Source of the DNA: an uncultured Oscillospiraceae bacterium
GTDB taxonomy: Bacteria; Bacillota; Clostridia; Oscillospirales; Oscillospiraceae
Assembly: GCA_910588045.1 (NCBI GenBank)
Contig: CAJUPS010000010.1
Span: 4,372 to 68,371 of the forward strand
Direction: 5' to 3'
Length of the DNA: 64,000 bases
The position numbers and the translations under genes are program-made. This document shows, in pieces, positions 50,301-59,341 of the stretch (its first letter is position 1; every line of letters starts with the position of its first letter). The notes beneath the pieces were generated by a model. It ran no database searches. It was not told the DNA's origin and was given only the letters and a program-made list of their open reading frames with translations.

Positions 50301-50851
50301 AAAGCGAACTGAAGTCCTACGAGGAAAGAATGCGGAAATCCATCGCCTCCGTGGCGGCGGACTTTGCCGCCGTCCGGGCGGGCCGGGCCAACCCCGCCGT
50401 GCTGGACCGCATTACCGTGGACTACTACGGCACCGCCACCCCCATCCAGCAGATCGCGTCCATCAGCTCCCCCGACCCCCGCACCCTGGCGATCCAGCCC
50501 TGGGACGCCGGTGCGGTGAAGCTGATCTGCAAGGCCATCCAGGAGTCCGACCTGGGCATCAACCCCCAGAATGACGGGCGTATTATCCGCCTGGCCTTCC
50601 CCCAGCTCACCGAGGAGCGCCGCAAGGAGTTGGTCAAGCAGATCGCCAAGTACGCCGAGGGCGGCAAGGTGGCCATCCGCAACATCCGCCGGGATGCGGT
50701 GGAGGATTTCAAGGCCCAGAAGAAGTCCAGCGAGATCACCGAGGATGACATGAAGATCATCGAGAAGGAGATCCAGAAGCTCACCGACGATATGTGCAAG
50801 GAGATCGACGAGCTACAGGCCAAGAAGGAGAAGGAGCTCATGGCGGTATAA
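50297..50851 (+). CDS. frr: Ribosome recycling factor
   Basis: 184 residues, the standard length. It splits post-termination ribosomes with EF-G. Matches include FAAVRAGRANPAVLDRITVDYYG, LAIQPWD, NDGRIIRLAFPQLTEERR and the C-terminal coiled arm ending VDELQAKKEKEL-like. It overlaps pyrH by 4 nt. Confidence 0.97.
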   Translation: MKSELKSYEERMRKSIASVAADFAAVRAGRANPAVLDRITVDYYGTATPIQQIASISSPDPRTLAIQPWDAGAVKLICKAIQESDLGINPQNDGRIIRLAFPQLTEERRKELVKQIAKYAEGGKVAIRNIRRDAVEDFKAQKKSSEITEDDMKIIEKEIQKLTDDMCKEIDELQAKKEKELMAV

Positions 50852-50875
50852 GCCGCCGAGGCTCCGTGCAGACAC

Positions 50876-51628
50876 ATGAAGCTGGCTTTTTGGAAAAAAA
50901 GCGGACATACGGCGGGGCAGGTGGATTTCAGCCGTCTGCCCCGCCATATCGCAATCATATTGGACGGCAACGGCCGTTGGGCCAAGCGCCGGGGCCTGCC
51001 CCGCACCGCCGGACACCGGGTGGGGGCGGAGACCTTCCGCACCATCGCCACCTACTGCCGGGACATTGGCATCGAGTACCTGACGGTCTACGCCTTCTCC
51101 ACGGAGAACTGGAAGCGCCCTCAGGAGGAGGTGGACACCATCATGGTGCTGCTCAAGCGCTACCTGCTGGAGGCCATCGAGACCATGGAGCGGGACAACG
51201 TGCGGCTGCGCTTCATGGGGGACCTGACGCCCCTGACCGAGGAGCTGAAGGAGCTGGTAGCGGAGTGCAACGCCATCTCCCAGCGCCTGACGGGGTGCCT
51301 GTGCAGCATCTGCATCAACTACGGGGGCCGCTCGGAGCTGGTCCATGCCGCCGGGCGGTTTGCCGAGGACTGCCGGATCGGCCTGAAAAAGCCGGAGGAG
51401 CTGACGGAGGAGCTGCTGGAGGGCTACCTGTACTCCGCCGGGGTTCCGGACCCGGACCTGCTCATTCGCCCCGGCGGGGAGCTGCGGCAGAGCAATTTCC
51501 TGCTGTGGCAGTGCGCCTACAGCGAGTTCTATTTCACCGATGTGCTGTGGCCGGACTTCTCGAAGGAGGAGCTGCACCGGGCCATCGTGGCCTACCAGCA
51601 TCGCTCCCGTCGGTACGGCGGGCTGTAG
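50876..51628 (+). CDS. uppS: Undecaprenyl diphosphate synthase
   Basis: 250 residues. It extends FPP with IPP to the C55 carrier lipid of wall synthesis. Catalytic Asp30 is in IILDGNGRWA; others are AFSTENWKRP, YGGRSEL and the C-terminal RPGGELRQSNFLLWQCAYSE with the binding Arg and Glu. 24 nt after frr; the start is the ATG at 50876 with a weak ribosome site, so coupling to frr is likely. Confidence 0.96.
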   Translation: MKLAFWKKSGHTAGQVDFSRLPRHIAIILDGNGRWAKRRGLPRTAGHRVGAETFRTIATYCRDIGIEYLTVYAFSTENWKRPQEEVDTIMVLLKRYLLEAIETMERDNVRLRFMGDLTPLTEELKELVAECNAISQRLTGCLCSICINYGGRSELVHAAGRFAEDCRIGLKKPEELTEELLEGYLYSAGVPDPDLLIRPGGELRQSNFLLWQCAYSEFYFTDVLWPDFSKEELHRAIVAYQHRSRRYGGL

Positions 51629-51639
51629 GAGGGTTCGAC

Positions 51640-52443
51640 ATGAGATCAAGAATTTTAGTGGCAGTCGTGGGCGTGCCCATCCTGCTGTATATTGTGCTGT
51701 GGGGGCATCCCCTGCTGCTGCTGTTCGCGCTGGCGCTGCTGGCGGGCGTGGGCGGCCGGGAGCTGTACCACTGCGTCAGCAAGGAGACGGACGGCTTTCT
51801 CGCCGTGGCGGCGGTGTTCATTCCCTGTCTGACGGTGGGGTGCTGCTACAAATGCCCGGACTATGTAGGCGCGTGGTTCCTGCTGTCTACGCTGGCGGTG
51901 TTTGCCTACGCCGTATGTAAGGGGGGCGCGGTGCGCTTTGACCAGATCGCGGCAGTGCTGTTCGGCGGCATCGCCATCGGGTACGCCTTCTCCTCCTTTT
52001 TGCAGCTCTATACGTCCGGCGTCAGCCGGGGGTATCTGCTGCTGCCGTTTATCCTCAGCTTCGCCTGCGACACCTTCGCCTATTTCACCGGCCTGACCAT
52101 CGGACGGCACAAGCTGGCCCCCAAGGTCAGTCCGAAAAAGACGGTGGAGGGTGCCATCGGCGGACTGGTTGGCAACGTAGTCTGCGGGCTGCTCTTCGCC
52201 TGGGTGATGAACCGCTGGTTCGGCGGGAGCATCAGCTACGAGCCCATGGCCCTGCTGTCTCTGTTTTGCGGCGTGGTGGCGCAGCTCGGGGATCTGAGCT
52301 TTTCGTTGATCAAGCGGGAGTTCGGCGTGAAGGACTATGGGAAAATCTTCCTGGCCCACGGCGGGGTGCTGGACCGGTTCGACAGCGTACTGTTCGTGGC
52401 ACCCACCCTGGCGGCGCTGATGCTGTTTTTGAACGTAACCTGA
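51640..52443 (+). CDS. cdsA: Phosphatidate cytidylyltransferase
   Basis: 267 residues from the ATG at 51640 after GTAGGAGGG; the longer open frame is a shadow of uppS. About seven to eight transmembrane helices. It makes CDP-diacylglycerol for phospholipids. The signature region reads SLIKREFGVKDYGKIFLAHGGVLDRFDS, shown here in two parts: SLIKREFGVKDYGK and AHGGVLDRFDS. The usual PGHGG is LAHGG, and DRFDS is intact. Confidence 0.95.
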   Translation: MRSRILVAVVGVPILLYIVLWGHPLLLLFALALLAGVGGRELYHCVSKETDGFLAVAAVFIPCLTVGCCYKCPDYVGAWFLLSTLAVFAYAVCKGGAVRFDQIAAVLFGGIAIGYAFSSFLQLYTSGVSRGYLLLPFILSFACDTFAYFTGLTIGRHKLAPKVSPKKTVEGAIGGLVGNVVCGLLFAWVMNRWFGGSISYEPMALLSLFCGVVAQLGDLSFSLIKREFGVKDYGKIFLAHGGVLDRFDSVLFVAPTLAALMLFLNVT

Positions 52444-52459
52444 AGGAGAGCGGAAGGAA

Positions 52460-52906
52460 ATGAAAATCAGAGAGTCCATGCTGGAGGAGCGGACGGTGGA
52501 AGCGCTGATCGCCCTGTCTGTCGACTGGGAGGCGGAAAATAGTTGTCACGGCTACCGGAGGAATGCGTGGGAGGACCTGGAGGGAAACCGCGTTTTCCTG
52601 GCGGAGGAAAACGGAGAAATTATCGGCTACCTCTTCGGGAAGCTGGAAAAAGCGAAAAGCGCCAGCTCCGTCATGCCGGAGGGCACGAGCTGCTTTGAGG
52701 TAGAGGAGCTCTACGTGAGGCCGGAATACCGCTCTCAGGGCATTGGGTCCGCACTGTTCCGGTATGCGGAGGAGGCCGTCCGGCCCGAGGCGGCATTTAT
52801 CACGTTGGGAACGGCAACCAAAAACTTCCGGGCGATCCTCCATTTCTATATCGACGAGCTGGGTATGGAGTTCTGGAGCGCCAGACTCTTCAAAAAATTG
52901 CAGTGA
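52460..52906 (+). CDS. GNAT-family acetyltransferase inside the isoprenoid/lipid block
   Basis: 148 residues. Motif A is ELYVRPEYRSQGIGSALFRYAE, with the later LHFYIDELGMEF. It sits between cdsA and dxr, where this conserved gene order normally has none, with 16- and 9-nt gaps. Its ribosome site GGAGAGCGGAAGG is good. Codon use is not clearly foreign. It acts on an unknown substrate and is likely cotranscribed with the block. Confidence 0.88.
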   Translation: MKIRESMLEERTVEALIALSVDWEAENSCHGYRRNAWEDLEGNRVFLAEENGEIIGYLFGKLEKAKSASSVMPEGTSCFEVEELYVRPEYRSQGIGSALFRYAEEAVRPEAAFITLGTATKNFRAILHFYIDELGMEFWSARLFKKLQ

Positions 52907-52915
52907 GGCAGCGTT

Positions 52916-54064
52916 ATGGTAAAAACGATCTCCCTTTTAGGTTCCACCGGTTCCATCGGGCGGCAGACCCTGGACGTCTGCCGGGAGCAGGGCATCCGGG
53001 TGGCCGCCCTGACGGCAAGGAGCAGCATTGATTTACTGGAGGAGCAGGCCCGGGCGTTCCGCCCCCGGCTGGTGGCCGTGAGCGAGCTGGAGCCCGCGCT
53101 GGAGCTGGCGAAGCGGCTGGCGGGGCTGGACATCGAGGTGGCCTACGGCCTGGAGGGTCTGCGGCGGGCCGCGTCCCTGGATGAGAGCGAGGCGGTGGTC
53201 ACCGCCGTGGTGGGCATGGCGGCGCTGTGGCCCACGATGGCCGCCATCGAGGCGGGCAAGCGGGTAGCCTTCGCCAATAAGGAGACCCTGGTCTGCGCCG
53301 GTGAGCTGGTAATGGAGGCCGCGCGGCGGTACGGGGCGGAGATCATCCCCGTGGACAGCGAGCACTCCGCCATTTTCCAGTGTCTCCAGGGGAGCCGGGA
53401 CCGTGGAGAGATCAAAAGATTGCTCCTGACCTGCTCCGGCGGGCCGTTTTTCGGTCTGAGCCGGGAGGAGGTGGGCAGGAAGACCAAGGCGGACGCCCTC
53501 CGCCATCCCAACTGGAGCATGGGGGAGAAGATCACCATTGACTGCGCCACGCTGATGAACAAGGGGCTGGAATTTATCGAGGCCATGCGGCTGTTCCGGG
53601 TAACGCCGGACCAGGTGGAGGTGGTCATCCACCGCCAGAGTATCATCCACTCCATGGTGGAGTTCAAGGACGGCGCGGTCATCGCCCAGCTGGGCACGCC
53701 GGATATGCGCCTGCCCATCCGGTACGCGCTGACCTACCCGGACCGGAAGCAGTCGTCGCTCCCGCCGCTGGACCTGCTGCAATGCCCCCCGCTGACCTTT
53801 GCCCCGCCGGATTTGGAGGCGTTTCCCTGCCTGAAAATGGCCATGGACTGTGCCCGGACCGGCGGGACCAGCTGCGCGGTGCTCAACGGGGCCAACGAGG
53901 CGGCGGTGGAGCTGTTCCGGCAGGAGAGGATCGCTCTCGGGCAGATTCCGGAGCTGGTGGCGGAAGCCCTGGAGAAAACGTCCAATGTCAGCCATCCCGC
54001 CATGGAGGACATCCTGGAGGCGGACAGAAGGGCCCGGGCGTGTGTGGAGAGGGCGGTCTTATAA
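52916..54064 (+). CDS. dxr: 1-deoxy-D-xylulose 5-phosphate reductoisomerase
   Basis: 382 residues. It converts DXP to MEP, the committed step of the non-mevalonate isoprenoid pathway. NADPH motif LLGSTGSIGRQTL; metal and substrate residues in VDSEHSAIFQ, TCSGGPF, HPNWSMGEKITIDCATLMNKGLE (parts) and the flexible loop. It ends 1 nt into the next gene (TAATG), so translation is coupled. Confidence 0.97.
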   Translation: MVKTISLLGSTGSIGRQTLDVCREQGIRVAALTARSSIDLLEEQARAFRPRLVAVSELEPALELAKRLAGLDIEVAYGLEGLRRAASLDESEAVVTAVVGMAALWPTMAAIEAGKRVAFANKETLVCAGELVMEAARRYGAEIIPVDSEHSAIFQCLQGSRDRGEIKRLLLTCSGGPFFGLSREEVGRKTKADALRHPNWSMGEKITIDCATLMNKGLEFIEAMRLFRVTPDQVEVVIHRQSIIHSMVEFKDGAVIAQLGTPDMRLPIRYALTYPDRKQSSLPPLDLLQCPPLTFAPPDLEAFPCLKMAMDCARTGGTSCAVLNGANEAAVELFRQERIALGQIPELVAEALEKTSNVSHPAMEDILEADRRARACVERAVL

Positions 54065-54861
54065 TGGATCTTGGAATGCCCGCCTTGATTGAGCTGCGGT
54101 CGCTGGAGGACTGTGCGCGGCTGTGCCGGGAGCTGGGGCTGCAATTTGTGGAATGGAACATGAACCTGCCCCAGTGCCAGCCGGAGCGGATGGAGGCCGC
54201 CGTCCTGCGGAGAATCCGGGAGCAATATGGCATCTACTTCACGCTCCATCTGGACGAGAACCTGAACCCCTGCGATTTCAACCCGCGCGTTGCAGGGGCC
54301 TATATCCGCACGGCGGAGGACGCCATCGCGCTGGCAAAAGAGCTGGAAATGCCAATTTTGAATATGCACTTGTCCAAGGGCGTATACTTTACATTGCCGG
54401 ACCGTAAAATTTTCCTGTTTGACCAGTACCGGGAGCGCTACCTGTCGGACCTGCGCACCTTCCGGGACCGGTGCGAGGCGGCCGTCGGGGCGGCGGATGT
54501 CAAAATCTGCGTGGAAAACAGTGACGGATTCACGGATTTCCAGCTGGAGGCCCTGGACCTGCTGCTCGAGAGCCCCGTCTTTGCCCTGACTTTTGATATT
54601 GGACATAACCACAGCATTGGCGGGACAGATGAGCTGCCCATTCTGGAGCGCCGGACGCGCCTGATCCACTTCCATTTCCACGATACGCAAGGGAAAAAGA
54701 ACCATCTCCCCTTAGGCGCCGGAGAAATTGACATTCCAAAGAATCTGGCGCTGGCAGAGAGCTGTGGCGGCCGCATCGTCCTGGAAACGAAGACAGTATC
54801 TGGACTAAGGGAATCAGTCCGTTGGTTGCAGGAATGTCATTCACGTACCCCGGGGAGTTAG
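54064..54861 (+). CDS. Sugar phosphate isomerase/epimerase-like TIM-barrel protein
   Basis: 265 residues from the ATG at 54064, which shares its A with the dxr stop. It has the AP-endonuclease-2/xylose-isomerase-like fold: FVEWNMNLPQ, TLHLDENLNPCDF, ILNMHLSKG, ICVENSDGF, TFDIGHNHSIGG and FHFHDTQGKKNHLPLGAGEID. The His, Glu and Asp in these segments are the expected metal ligands. Substrate unknown. It is not a usual member of the dxr-rseP block; the element E6 separates it from rseP. Confidence 0.88.
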   Translation: MDLGMPALIELRSLEDCARLCRELGLQFVEWNMNLPQCQPERMEAAVLRRIREQYGIYFTLHLDENLNPCDFNPRVAGAYIRTAEDAIALAKELEMPILNMHLSKGVYFTLPDRKIFLFDQYRERYLSDLRTFRDRCEAAVGAADVKICVENSDGFTDFQLEALDLLLESPVFALTFDIGHNHSIGGTDELPILERRTRLIHFHFHDTQGKKNHLPLGAGEIDIPKNLALAESCGGRIVLETKTVSGLRESVRWLQECHSRTPGS

Positions 54862-54965
54862 CGAAAGCAAAACGGTAGGGGCTGCCGATCACCACGCTGA
54901 AATAGACGCTGAAGACTGGTAAGCGGACAGCAGCAAGTTTAGGCCGGAAATCTGTGCCTCGGGCG

Positions 54966-55160
54966 CAAAAAACAATAACCCCCGTTATCAGGTATCGCGC
55001 TCCGCGCGATGCCCCCGAGGGAATCCAAAACCGCAGGTTTTGGCGCACTTTTGCCTTCTTTTCCTGCGAGGGAAAAGAAGGCCGCCGTCCGGGCGCGGGA
55101 GCCCGGGCTATCAAACAGAAACAGGCAGCGGCGGCCCGGAGGGCCGCAAACGAACCACCC
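54966..55160 (+). repeat. Dispersed hairpin element, copy E6
   Basis: Begins AAACAATAACCCCCGTTATC, then a TCGCGC-TCC-GCGCGA hairpin, a CAAAACC-GCA-GGTTTTG hairpin, GCCTTCTTTTCC-TGCGA-GGGAAAAGAAGGC, GTCCGGGCGCGGGA, CCCGGGCTATCAAACAGAAA and a GGCCC-GGA-GGGCC hairpin. It matches E4 module by module and ends about 20 nt upstream of rseP. It accounts for most of the 316-bp gap before rseP; the first 100 bp of that gap show nothing I recognise. Confidence 0.75.
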
Positions 55161-55177
55161 AGCAAAGAGGTAAAACC

Positions 55178-56239
55178 ATGTATATTGTAATCGCCATCCT
55201 TCTCTTTGGAGTCCTGATCGCCGCCCACGAGTGGGGCCACTTCATCGCCGCGCGGCTGTGCGGCGTAACCGTCCACGAGTTTGCCATCGGCATGGGCCCC
55301 ATGGTCTGGCATAAGGACGGGAAAAAGGGGACAAAATTCACCCTCCGGGCCCTGCCCATCGGGGGCTTCTGCGCCATGGAGGGGGAGGAAACGGAGTCCG
55401 AAGACCCCCACAGCCTGTCCAACCAGGGCTTCTGGAAAAAGATCCTGGTCTTCGCCGCCGGTGCGGCCATGAACTTCCTGGTAGGGGTCCTGATCATCCT
55501 GGTCCTGAATTTCCAGGCGGCGGGGTTCTACGTGCCGGTGGTCGCCGGGTGCGCCCCGGAGTTCGAGGCCGTCAACGGGGCGGCGCTGCTGGAGGGGGAC
55601 GAATTTCACTCCATCAACGGCTCCCGGGTGTACCTGACCGGCGACATCGACCTGCTGCTGATGCTGGCCAATCGCCAGAGCATCGACCTGGTGGTGCTCC
55701 GGGACGGGGAGCAGGTGGAGTTTAACGACCTGTCCGTGGGCACCTACAGCGACAGCGAGGGCAACCCCTACCAGGGCTACGGCTTCTACCGCTCCGCCGT
55801 GGTGAGGGAGGCCACCCTGGGCGCACGGCTGCAATATACCTGGTATAATGCCGTCGACTTTGTGCGGACGGTGTGGTTCAGCCTGCAAATGCTGGTCACC
55901 GGCAGCGCGGGGGTCAGCGACCTGAGCGGACCGGTGGGCATCGTGTCCACCATCAACGAGGTGGGCGCCCAGAGCGCCAGCGTGGCGGACGCCCTGGCCA
56001 ATATCGCCTATTTCGGGGCCATGATCGCCGTCAACCTGGCGGTGATGAACCTGCTGCCCATTCCCGCCCTGGACGGGGGGCACATCATGTTCCTGATCGT
56101 CTCCACCATTGGAGAAAAGGTGTTCCATAAGAAGGTCCCTATGAAGTACGAGGCCATCATCAATATGGTGTTCCTGGCCCTGCTGATGGGGCTGATGCTG
56201 TTTGTCACATTCAACGACGTGATGAAGCTGATTCACTGA
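55178..56239 (+). CDS. rseP: Site-2 protease RseP
   Basis: 353 residues from the ATG at 55178 (AGAGGT upstream). A membrane zinc metalloprotease that cleaves transmembrane segments of anti-sigma factors or signal peptides. Zinc site: HEWGH (His17, Glu18, His21) in the first helix and the LDGGH motif near the end (NLLPIPALDGGH). A PDZ-like domain lies at about 120-200. It is the standard neighbour of dxr and ispG. Confidence 0.95.
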   Translation: MYIVIAILLFGVLIAAHEWGHFIAARLCGVTVHEFAIGMGPMVWHKDGKKGTKFTLRALPIGGFCAMEGEETESEDPHSLSNQGFWKKILVFAAGAAMNFLVGVLIILVLNFQAAGFYVPVVAGCAPEFEAVNGAALLEGDEFHSINGSRVYLTGDIDLLLMLANRQSIDLVVLRDGEQVEFNDLSVGTYSDSEGNPYQGYGFYRSAVVREATLGARLQYTWYNAVDFVRTVWFSLQMLVTGSAGVSDLSGPVGIVSTINEVGAQSASVADALANIAYFGAMIAVNLAVMNLLPIPALDGGHIMFLIVSTIGEKVFHKKVPMKYEAIINMVFLALLMGLMLFVTFNDVMKLIH

Positions 56240-56252
56240 GGAGGTCCTTGCC

Positions 56253-57290
56253 GTGACCAGACAAATCATGATTGGGAGCGTCCCCGTGGGGGGAGGCGCT
56301 CCCGTTTCCATCCAGTCCATGTGTAATACCAAGACGGACGATGTTCCCGCCACCGTGGACCAGATCCTCCGCCTGGAGGAGGCCGGGTGCGAGATCATCC
56401 GGGTGGCCGTGCCGGATATGGCGGCTGCGCGGGCCATAGGGGCCATCAAGAGCCGTATCCATATCCCCCTGGTGGCGGACATCCATTTCGACTACAGGCT
56501 GGCCCTGGGGTGCGCCGCCCAGGGGATCGATAAGATCCGCATCAACCCCGGCAACATCGGCGGGGAGGACCGGGTCAAGGCGGTGGCGGATGCCTGTCGG
56601 GAGAGAAAAATCCCCATCCGTATCGGGGTCAACGGCGGCTCCCTGGAAAAGGAGCTGCTGAAAAAATACGGAGGCGCTACGCCGGAGGCCCTGGCGGAGA
56701 GCGCCCTGGGCCACGCGGCCCTGCTGGAGAAGTTCGACTTTACGGACATCTGTATCTCCGTGAAGTGCTCCTCCGTCCCGGTGACCATGGGGGCCTACCG
56801 GCTGCTGCGTGAGAAATGTACATATCCGCTGCACCTGGGCGTCACCGAGGCGGGCACGCCCTCCATGGGGGTGATAAAGTCCGCCATGGGCATCGGGGGC
56901 CTGCTGTGCCTGGGGGTTGGGGATACTCTGCGGGTGACCCTGACGGCGGACCCGGTGGAGGAGATCCATGCGGCCAGAAAGATCCTCCTCGCCGCCGGAC
57001 TGCGCCAGGAGGGGCCCAATGTGATTGCCTGTCCCACCTGCGGGAGGACCAATATTGACCTCATTCCCATAGCGGAGGAGGTGGAGCGCCGTCTTGCGGG
57101 CTGCACGAAACCCATCACCGTAGCGGTGATGGGCTGCGCGGTGAACGGCCCGGGCGAGGCCGCCGCCGCCGATGTGGGCATCGCCGGGGGAAAGGGAGAG
57201 GGCCTGCTCTTCCGCAAGGGGCAGATCCTCCGGAAGGTCCCCCAGGACAGGCTTGTGGACGAGCTGATGGAGGAGATCGGCAAACTGTGA
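56253..57290 (+). CDS. ispG: 4-hydroxy-3-methylbut-2-enyl diphosphate synthase
   Basis: 345 residues from a GTG at 56253 (GAGGAGG 8 nt upstream). It makes HMBPP from MEcPP using a [4Fe-4S] cluster: Cys260 and Cys263 (CPTCGRTN) and Cys295 (VMGCAVNGPGE), with Glu302 as the fourth ligand. The TIM-barrel half contains IQSMCNTKTDDV and the INPGNIG segment. With dxr it gives two steps of the MEP pathway in this operon. Confidence 0.97.
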   Translation: MTRQIMIGSVPVGGGAPVSIQSMCNTKTDDVPATVDQILRLEEAGCEIIRVAVPDMAAARAIGAIKSRIHIPLVADIHFDYRLALGCAAQGIDKIRINPGNIGGEDRVKAVADACRERKIPIRIGVNGGSLEKELLKKYGGATPEALAESALGHAALLEKFDFTDICISVKCSSVPVTMGAYRLLREKCTYPLHLGVTEAGTPSMGVIKSAMGIGGLLCLGVGDTLRVTLTADPVEEIHAARKILLAAGLRQEGPNVIACPTCGRTNIDLIPIAEEVERRLAGCTKPITVAVMGCAVNGPGEAAAADVGIAGGKGEGLLFRKGQILRKVPQDRLVDELMEEIGKL

Positions 57291-57388
57291 GGAAAGTTTT
57301 TTGAAATCCGGGGAACAATTTGGATAGACGTCCGTCTAAGAGGACGGTCCGTATGACGGACGAAACAAAAATTACCTTGGAGGTACAC

Positions 57389-57877
57389 ATGAAAAAACTG
57401 ACAGCACTATTTCTGAGCCTGCTTCTGCTCCTGGCCCTGGCCGCCTGCGGCGGCGGAAACGGGGGGCAGAGCAAGGAGGCACCCGACCTGAACAAGTATT
57501 ACGAGGACTTTATGGCGTCCCTGGGGGCGGACAATCAGCCCGCCATGATGGACGTGGAGGCGGAGCAGATCGCCCAGGTATACCCCGGTCTGGAGAGCTA
57601 TGGCTTGAAGCAGTCCGTGTTGAAGATGGCGATGATCTCCTCCGTGGCCTATGAGTTTGCCCTGGTGGAGCTGGAGGACGGGTCCAAGGCCCAGGAGGTG
57701 GCGGACATCTTCCAGGCCCGGATCGACTACCAGATTGAGAACGGGGCGTTCTACCCCATGACGCTGGAGGGCTGGGAGCAGGCGGAGATCATTACCCAGG
57801 GGAACGTGGTTGCTCTCATCGTCGCCCAGGGGGACCAGGCCCGGGCGGTAGAGGCGTTTAACGGCCTGTTCGCGTAA
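57389..57877 (+). CDS. DUF4358-type lipoprotein
   Basis: 162 residues from the ATG at 57389 after TTGGAGGT. It has a lipoprotein signal with lipobox LAAC, so is anchored on the outer face of the membrane. The rest resembles the clostridial DUF4358 family (VYPGLESYGLKQSVLKM, VELEDGSKAQEVADIFQARIDYQIE), whose function is unknown. It lies upstream of an AlgI/DHHW O-acetylation pair, and such lipoproteins are often neighbours of those genes. A terminator separates them. Confidence 0.85.
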   Translation: MKKLTALFLSLLLLLALAACGGGNGGQSKEAPDLNKYYEDFMASLGADNQPAMMDVEAEQIAQVYPGLESYGLKQSVLKMAMISSVAYEFALVELEDGSKAQEVADIFQARIDYQIENGAFYPMTLEGWEQAEIITQGNVVALIVAQGDQARAVEAFNGLFA

Positions 57878-57884
57878 CAATGCC

Positions 57885-57921
57885 GGGGCATACATGTGAC
57901 AGCGCATGTATGCCCCTCTTT
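57885..57921 (+). terminator. Terminator between the lipoprotein and MBOAT genes
   Basis: GGGGCATACATG-TGACAGCG-CATGTATGCCCC-TCTTT, a perfect 12-bp stem. It ends 17 nt before the MBOAT start, so could also act as a partial stop inside an operon. Confidence 0.8.
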
Positions 57922-57937
57922 ACAGGAGAGAAGCATC

Positions 57938-59326
57938 ATGATTTTTTCCAGCCTGCCCTTTCTGTTTTTCTACCTCATGGCCGTACTGGCCGTGTACAAG
58001 CTCTCGCCGCTGAAGCTGCGGAATCTGATTTTGTTGTTGGTGAGCCTGTTCTTCTACGGCTGGGGCGAACCCGTTTACATCCTCATCATGTTTCTGTCCA
58101 TCGCTGTGGACTACATCCACGGGATGTTGGTGGAGCGCTGGCGGGCGGACGACAGGAAGGCCCGGCGGGCAGTGATGTCCTCGGTCATCTTCAACCTGGG
58201 GATCCTGGTGTTCTTCAAATACTGGGATTTCATTGCCGGGAACGTGAACGCGCTGACGGGGACCGCGCTCCTGCCCGTTCTGGGGCTGCCCCTGCCCATC
58301 GGGATCAGCTTCTACACCTTCCAGACGATGAGCTATACCATTGACGTCTACCGCCAGGACGCGCCTGTGCAGAAAAACTTGGTGAGCTTTGGGGCCTATG
58401 TGACCTTGTTCCCCCAGTTGATCGCGGGCCCTATCGTCCGCTATAAGTCCGTGGCGGACCAGCTGGAGGGCCGCCGGGAGGACCTGGAGAAATTCGTCTC
58501 CGGCATCCGGCGCTTCACCGTGGGCGCGGCGAAAAAGGTCCTGCTGGCCAACGCCATCGGGCAGCTGTGGGAGCAGTCCCTGGCGTCGGAGAGCCTGACG
58601 GCCGTTGGCGCGTGGCTGGGCCTGGCGGCCTATGCCTTCCAGATCTACTTTGACTTCTCCGGCTACAGCGACATGGCCATCGGCCTGGGGCGGATGCTGG
58701 GGTTCGAGTTCTTGGAGAACTTCAACTACCCATATATCTCCAAATCCGTGGTGGAGTTCTGGAAGCGCTGGCACATCTCCCTGACCACCTGGTTCCGGGA
58801 GTACGTGTACTTCCCCCTGGGGGGCAACCGGGTGCCCAAGTGGAAGTGGATCCGGAACATCCTCATTGTCTGGACCCTCACCGGCATTTGGCACGGGGCG
58901 GGATGGAACTTCCTGCTGTGGGGCCTGTACTACGGCGCGTGGATGCTGGCGGAGCGCCTCTTCCTGGAGAAATGGCTGGAGAAGCTGCCCGGGGCGGTCC
59001 GGCACGTCTATACCATGGGCATTGTCCTCGTCGGCTGGGCGCTGTTCGCCGTAGAGGACATGGGACGGCTGGGGGCGTACTTCGGCTCCCTGTTCGGAGG
59101 CGGGGGATGGTTTCGCCCCGTGGACGGCTACCGGCTGCGGACCTACCTGCCGACGCTGGTCATCCTGGCAATCAGCTCCACCCCCCTGATGGGAAAGCTG
59201 TGGAACAGGCTGGGGGAGAGGACCCAGGCGCTGCTCCAGCCGCTGCTGGTGCTGGGGGCGCTGATCCTGTGTACGGCGTCTCTGGTGGATGCGGGCTACA
59301 ACCCGTTTCTGTATTTCCGGTTCTGA
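57938..59326 (+). CDS. MBOAT-family O-acyltransferase (AlgI-like)
   Basis: 462 residues from the ATG at 57938 after AGGAGAGAAG. About ten to eleven transmembrane helices. It transfers acetyl groups across the membrane to a surface polysaccharide or other acceptor. MBOAT residues: FWKRWHISLTTWFREYVYFPLGG (parts FWKRWHISLTTWF and EYVYFPLGG) and the active His in GIWHGAGWNF. It precedes a DHHW protein by 15 nt, the usual two-gene acetylation unit. Confidence 0.93.
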   Translation: MIFSSLPFLFFYLMAVLAVYKLSPLKLRNLILLLVSLFFYGWGEPVYILIMFLSIAVDYIHGMLVERWRADDRKARRAVMSSVIFNLGILVFFKYWDFIAGNVNALTGTALLPVLGLPLPIGISFYTFQTMSYTIDVYRQDAPVQKNLVSFGAYVTLFPQLIAGPIVRYKSVADQLEGRREDLEKFVSGIRRFTVGAAKKVLLANAIGQLWEQSLASESLTAVGAWLGLAAYAFQIYFDFSGYSDMAIGLGRMLGFEFLENFNYPYISKSVVEFWKRWHISLTTWFREYVYFPLGGNRVPKWKWIRNILIVWTLTGIWHGAGWNFLLWGLYYGAWMLAERLFLEKWLEKLPGAVRHVYTMGIVLVGWALFAVEDMGRLGAYFGSLFGGGGWFRPVDGYRLRTYLPTLVILAISSTPLMGKLWNRLGERTQALLQPLLVLGALILCTASLVDAGYNPFLYFRF

Positions 59327-59341
59327 GAGGAGGGAGAAACT

